Of a stretch of 31,614 nt of DNA, positions 31,001-31,614 are shown piece after piece; position 1 is the stretch's first letter, and the number at the start of each line of letters is the position of its first letter. The notes beneath the pieces were generated by a model. The model searched no databases and had not been told where the DNA came from. It was given only the letters and a program-made list of their open reading frames with translations. Source of the stretch: a virus; IMG/VR virus record IMGVR_UViG_3300042465_004654, positions 1-31,614 of that record, one strand, 5' to 3'. Position numbers and translations under genes: made by a program.

Positions 31001-31614
31001 CGTGCATTGTCAGAGGGCGTAGCCGATGGCTTGTTCACCGCCATCGATAGCGTACCGGTTCGAGCTCGAGGCGCGACCGGCGCCTACCTACAGGATGCGA
31101 TCGAGCACGCAGCCAGCATCGGCCGTCGCGACTCTCAAAGCCGCTTCACCTATGGCTACATCCTTCCGAACGTGCCTGTGCAGTTGGGACGGCTTGCGCA
31201 GCTTGGCTTGTTGCCGTTGGCGACGATCGGCGCGCGACAGACGCTCGAAGCGGCTGGCTTGGTCGGCCGAAACGCCATCGACTACGCGACCGAGGCCGTC
31301 TTCAATCGGCGCATGCTCGGCACCGGGATCGTCGATGAGGCTGGCGTCTACTACAGCCCCAAGATGCTCGATGACCTGGCGCAGTCCTACGGCGTCGGCA
31401 CATCAGCCGTTGAAGCGGAGCGCGTCGGCTCGCTGGGGCGTGACCTGTTGCGCGAAGCACAAGCGGCTGCGGCTACGCATCCGCGCCTTGCGGCTGTGCT
31501 TGAGACTGCCAACCCGCTCGATCGTGGACTGTTCTTGCGGTTCGCCGAAGCGCTCGAGCTCAACTTCCGGAGAAGCGTCTTCGAGCTCGCCATCGCCGCA
31601 GGTCGCTCGCCAGC
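28046..31614 (+). CDS. Giant internal virion (DNA ejection) protein, 5' part
   Basis: Starts with ATG in an ATGA overlap (GGAG 10 bases before). It runs open to the window end and continues at base 1 in the same phase, ending at 1187, for a total of 1542 aa in the circular map. The N-terminal 120 residues are coiled coil (MLDAAEKLIAKGLKAEAKEL). A hydrophobic patch lies around residues 440-470 (FIAGLVPEVILPAGPELLGG), and another follows around 1043-1060 (VQLGRLAQLGLLPLATIGAR). Most of the rest is Ala/Arg/Glu helix. T7 gp16 (1318 aa) is the nearest analogue in position and size, but I see no transglycosylase motif. A lytic domain may therefore be missing, or carried by another protein. Confidence 0.75.
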   Translation, partial: MSTQAEMLDAAEKLIAKGLKAEAKELLELAQQMQPTPPLTAQAAPFPSFAPTGEMQRRIEQAAEQAAREQIEARGPFIVGDPLKQEQEAARLAREQLERQRERLVVAGETRPMEPGTAAPFSRASRVVEAPGVLVAPVEGTGVLSSEELARREAEALVPVEGLPAPLDVEKLPAPEAARFYRDPQTGKLRRPTVREELAEAFQLQTEVSEERFREEERVRGEQQREIDRRIEAGEDVPVFERYVGPLVSGVLTKEQQGAGVVETPLGAALRSALGWVSVAAAEGYFRGLGYEVDERGLPRNPDDLGFEIAKLRERIGLPEVLFPTQALEQAATAYADAIGADPETRTTITNAIAAIPQVAVPLPGVATQRQTRKVTAYDPEGRRRVTDVEAPDPLEEPQAFLEFEARRITENLAKGRTLGDEWADTPAVRDYYARVTGDPDAAFIAGLVPEVILPAGPELLGGIGYVADIARAFAKAERLKEAQAAQKAAQAAARSRDLVRGLAETNPARARLPALEVRAAQLEQRALEAADQAAANVSPSVVQAVARKAAKLAVVDEAKQQAFVDKLGSVNFPSDVARVADEAGLDDADKARVVSLTRANTPSDYVMISDTIGVPRDMAQEASQRLAAHRRATFVRTPDEVAAALRQEAAQAAGPVQTKLYSLAARAPADVDAIRKEAVIALRQSARARGVAANEAEAFARSFDQRPPGEALPELARYATWSDVPAAARRQAQAAWETKFLDQLGPMARRSADLTRAQVWFDGTESVFNGLTARKLRALAPFVPLDRGTLAAARTAREIQAKGISSLRDLKAKLTDATKRTGSVDGALDELMAGELSRSVAARTPPAQAWEALFETMYGARKDAAKERAAQLVDLEAYPTIGQVRALDRLLEAQGIVTGKAPDFRAAFLKVIHEQGLKKALSAEARDIYAAQAAVDLAPGQTLQDIIQRFPQPGAVRTLPVPELTTGAPSTRIALVDPTAGEVERALSEGVADGLFTAIDSVPVRARGATGAYLQDAIEHAASIGRRDSQSRFTYGYILPNVPVQLGRLAQLGLLPLATIGARQTLEAAGLVGRNAIDYATEAVFNRRMLGTGIVDEAGVYYSPKMLDDLAQSYGVGTSAVEAERVGSLGRDLLREAQAAAATHPRLAAVLETANPLDRGLFLRFAEALELNFRRSVFELAIAAGRSP
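31488..31614. repeat. Terminal direct repeat, copy 2 (circle closure)
   Basis: Identical to 1-127, as described for copy 1. The reading frame of the giant gene passes through the repeat without change of phase, which would be unlikely if the two ends were unrelated. Confidence 0.95.

Overview
This window is a complete tailed-phage genome of podovirus type. The first 127 bases are repeated exactly as the last 127 (1-127 = 31488-31614), so the molecule closes into a circular map of 31,487 bp. The break lies inside one very long gene that starts at 28046, runs off the end and finishes at 1187. No integrase, lysogeny module, DNA polymerase, RNA polymerase or tRNA gene is visible. The phage is therefore probably virulent, or at least non-integrating, and depends on host polymerases. 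High GC, frequent GTG starts and classical Shine-Dalgarno sites suggest a GC-rich bacterial host, probably pseudomonadotal, but no host marker is present.

Layout. (1) A single rightward late unit starts at 12202, crosses the circle junction and ends at 4047. It carries terminase small and large subunits, portal, two unknown head genes, scaffold, major capsid, decoration protein, head-tail adaptor, T7 gp12-like nozzle, three small virion proteins, and three internal/ejection proteins of 219, 642 and 1542 aa (graded in size like T7 gp14/gp15/gp16). These are followed by fibre-like proteins, a holin candidate, three tiny basic or conserved proteins and an M15 peptidase endolysin. (2) A leftward early unit runs from 8552 to 4151: ribbon-helix-helix repressor, Erf single-strand annealing protein, an unknown protein, RuvC-like resolvase, PDDEXK exonuclease, two small proteins, a Lar-like zinc protein, a coiled-coil protein and a zinc-motif protein. 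(3) A rightward early unit runs from 8644 to 12095: a truncated C5-methyltransferase-like protein, a small protein, a lambda O-like replication initiator and its partner, a membrane protein and a winged-helix protein.

How it fits together. Replication looks lambda-like: an initiator gene that contains its own 11-bp iteron array (9989-10152) followed by a less GC-rich stretch, with Erf, exonuclease and resolvase supplying recombination. The virion looks T7-like. Control appears to centre on the small RHH protein. 10-bp-phased AGCATGC/AGCATAC repeats sit over a good sigma70 promoter in front of its own operon and recur before the membrane-protein operon at 11323. Two hairpins with the same loop but compensating stem changes (4110-4140 and 4913-4943) flank the last leftward genes.

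No gene-free stretch exceeds 300 bases; the longest is 9425-9667, which holds a terminator and a dyad.
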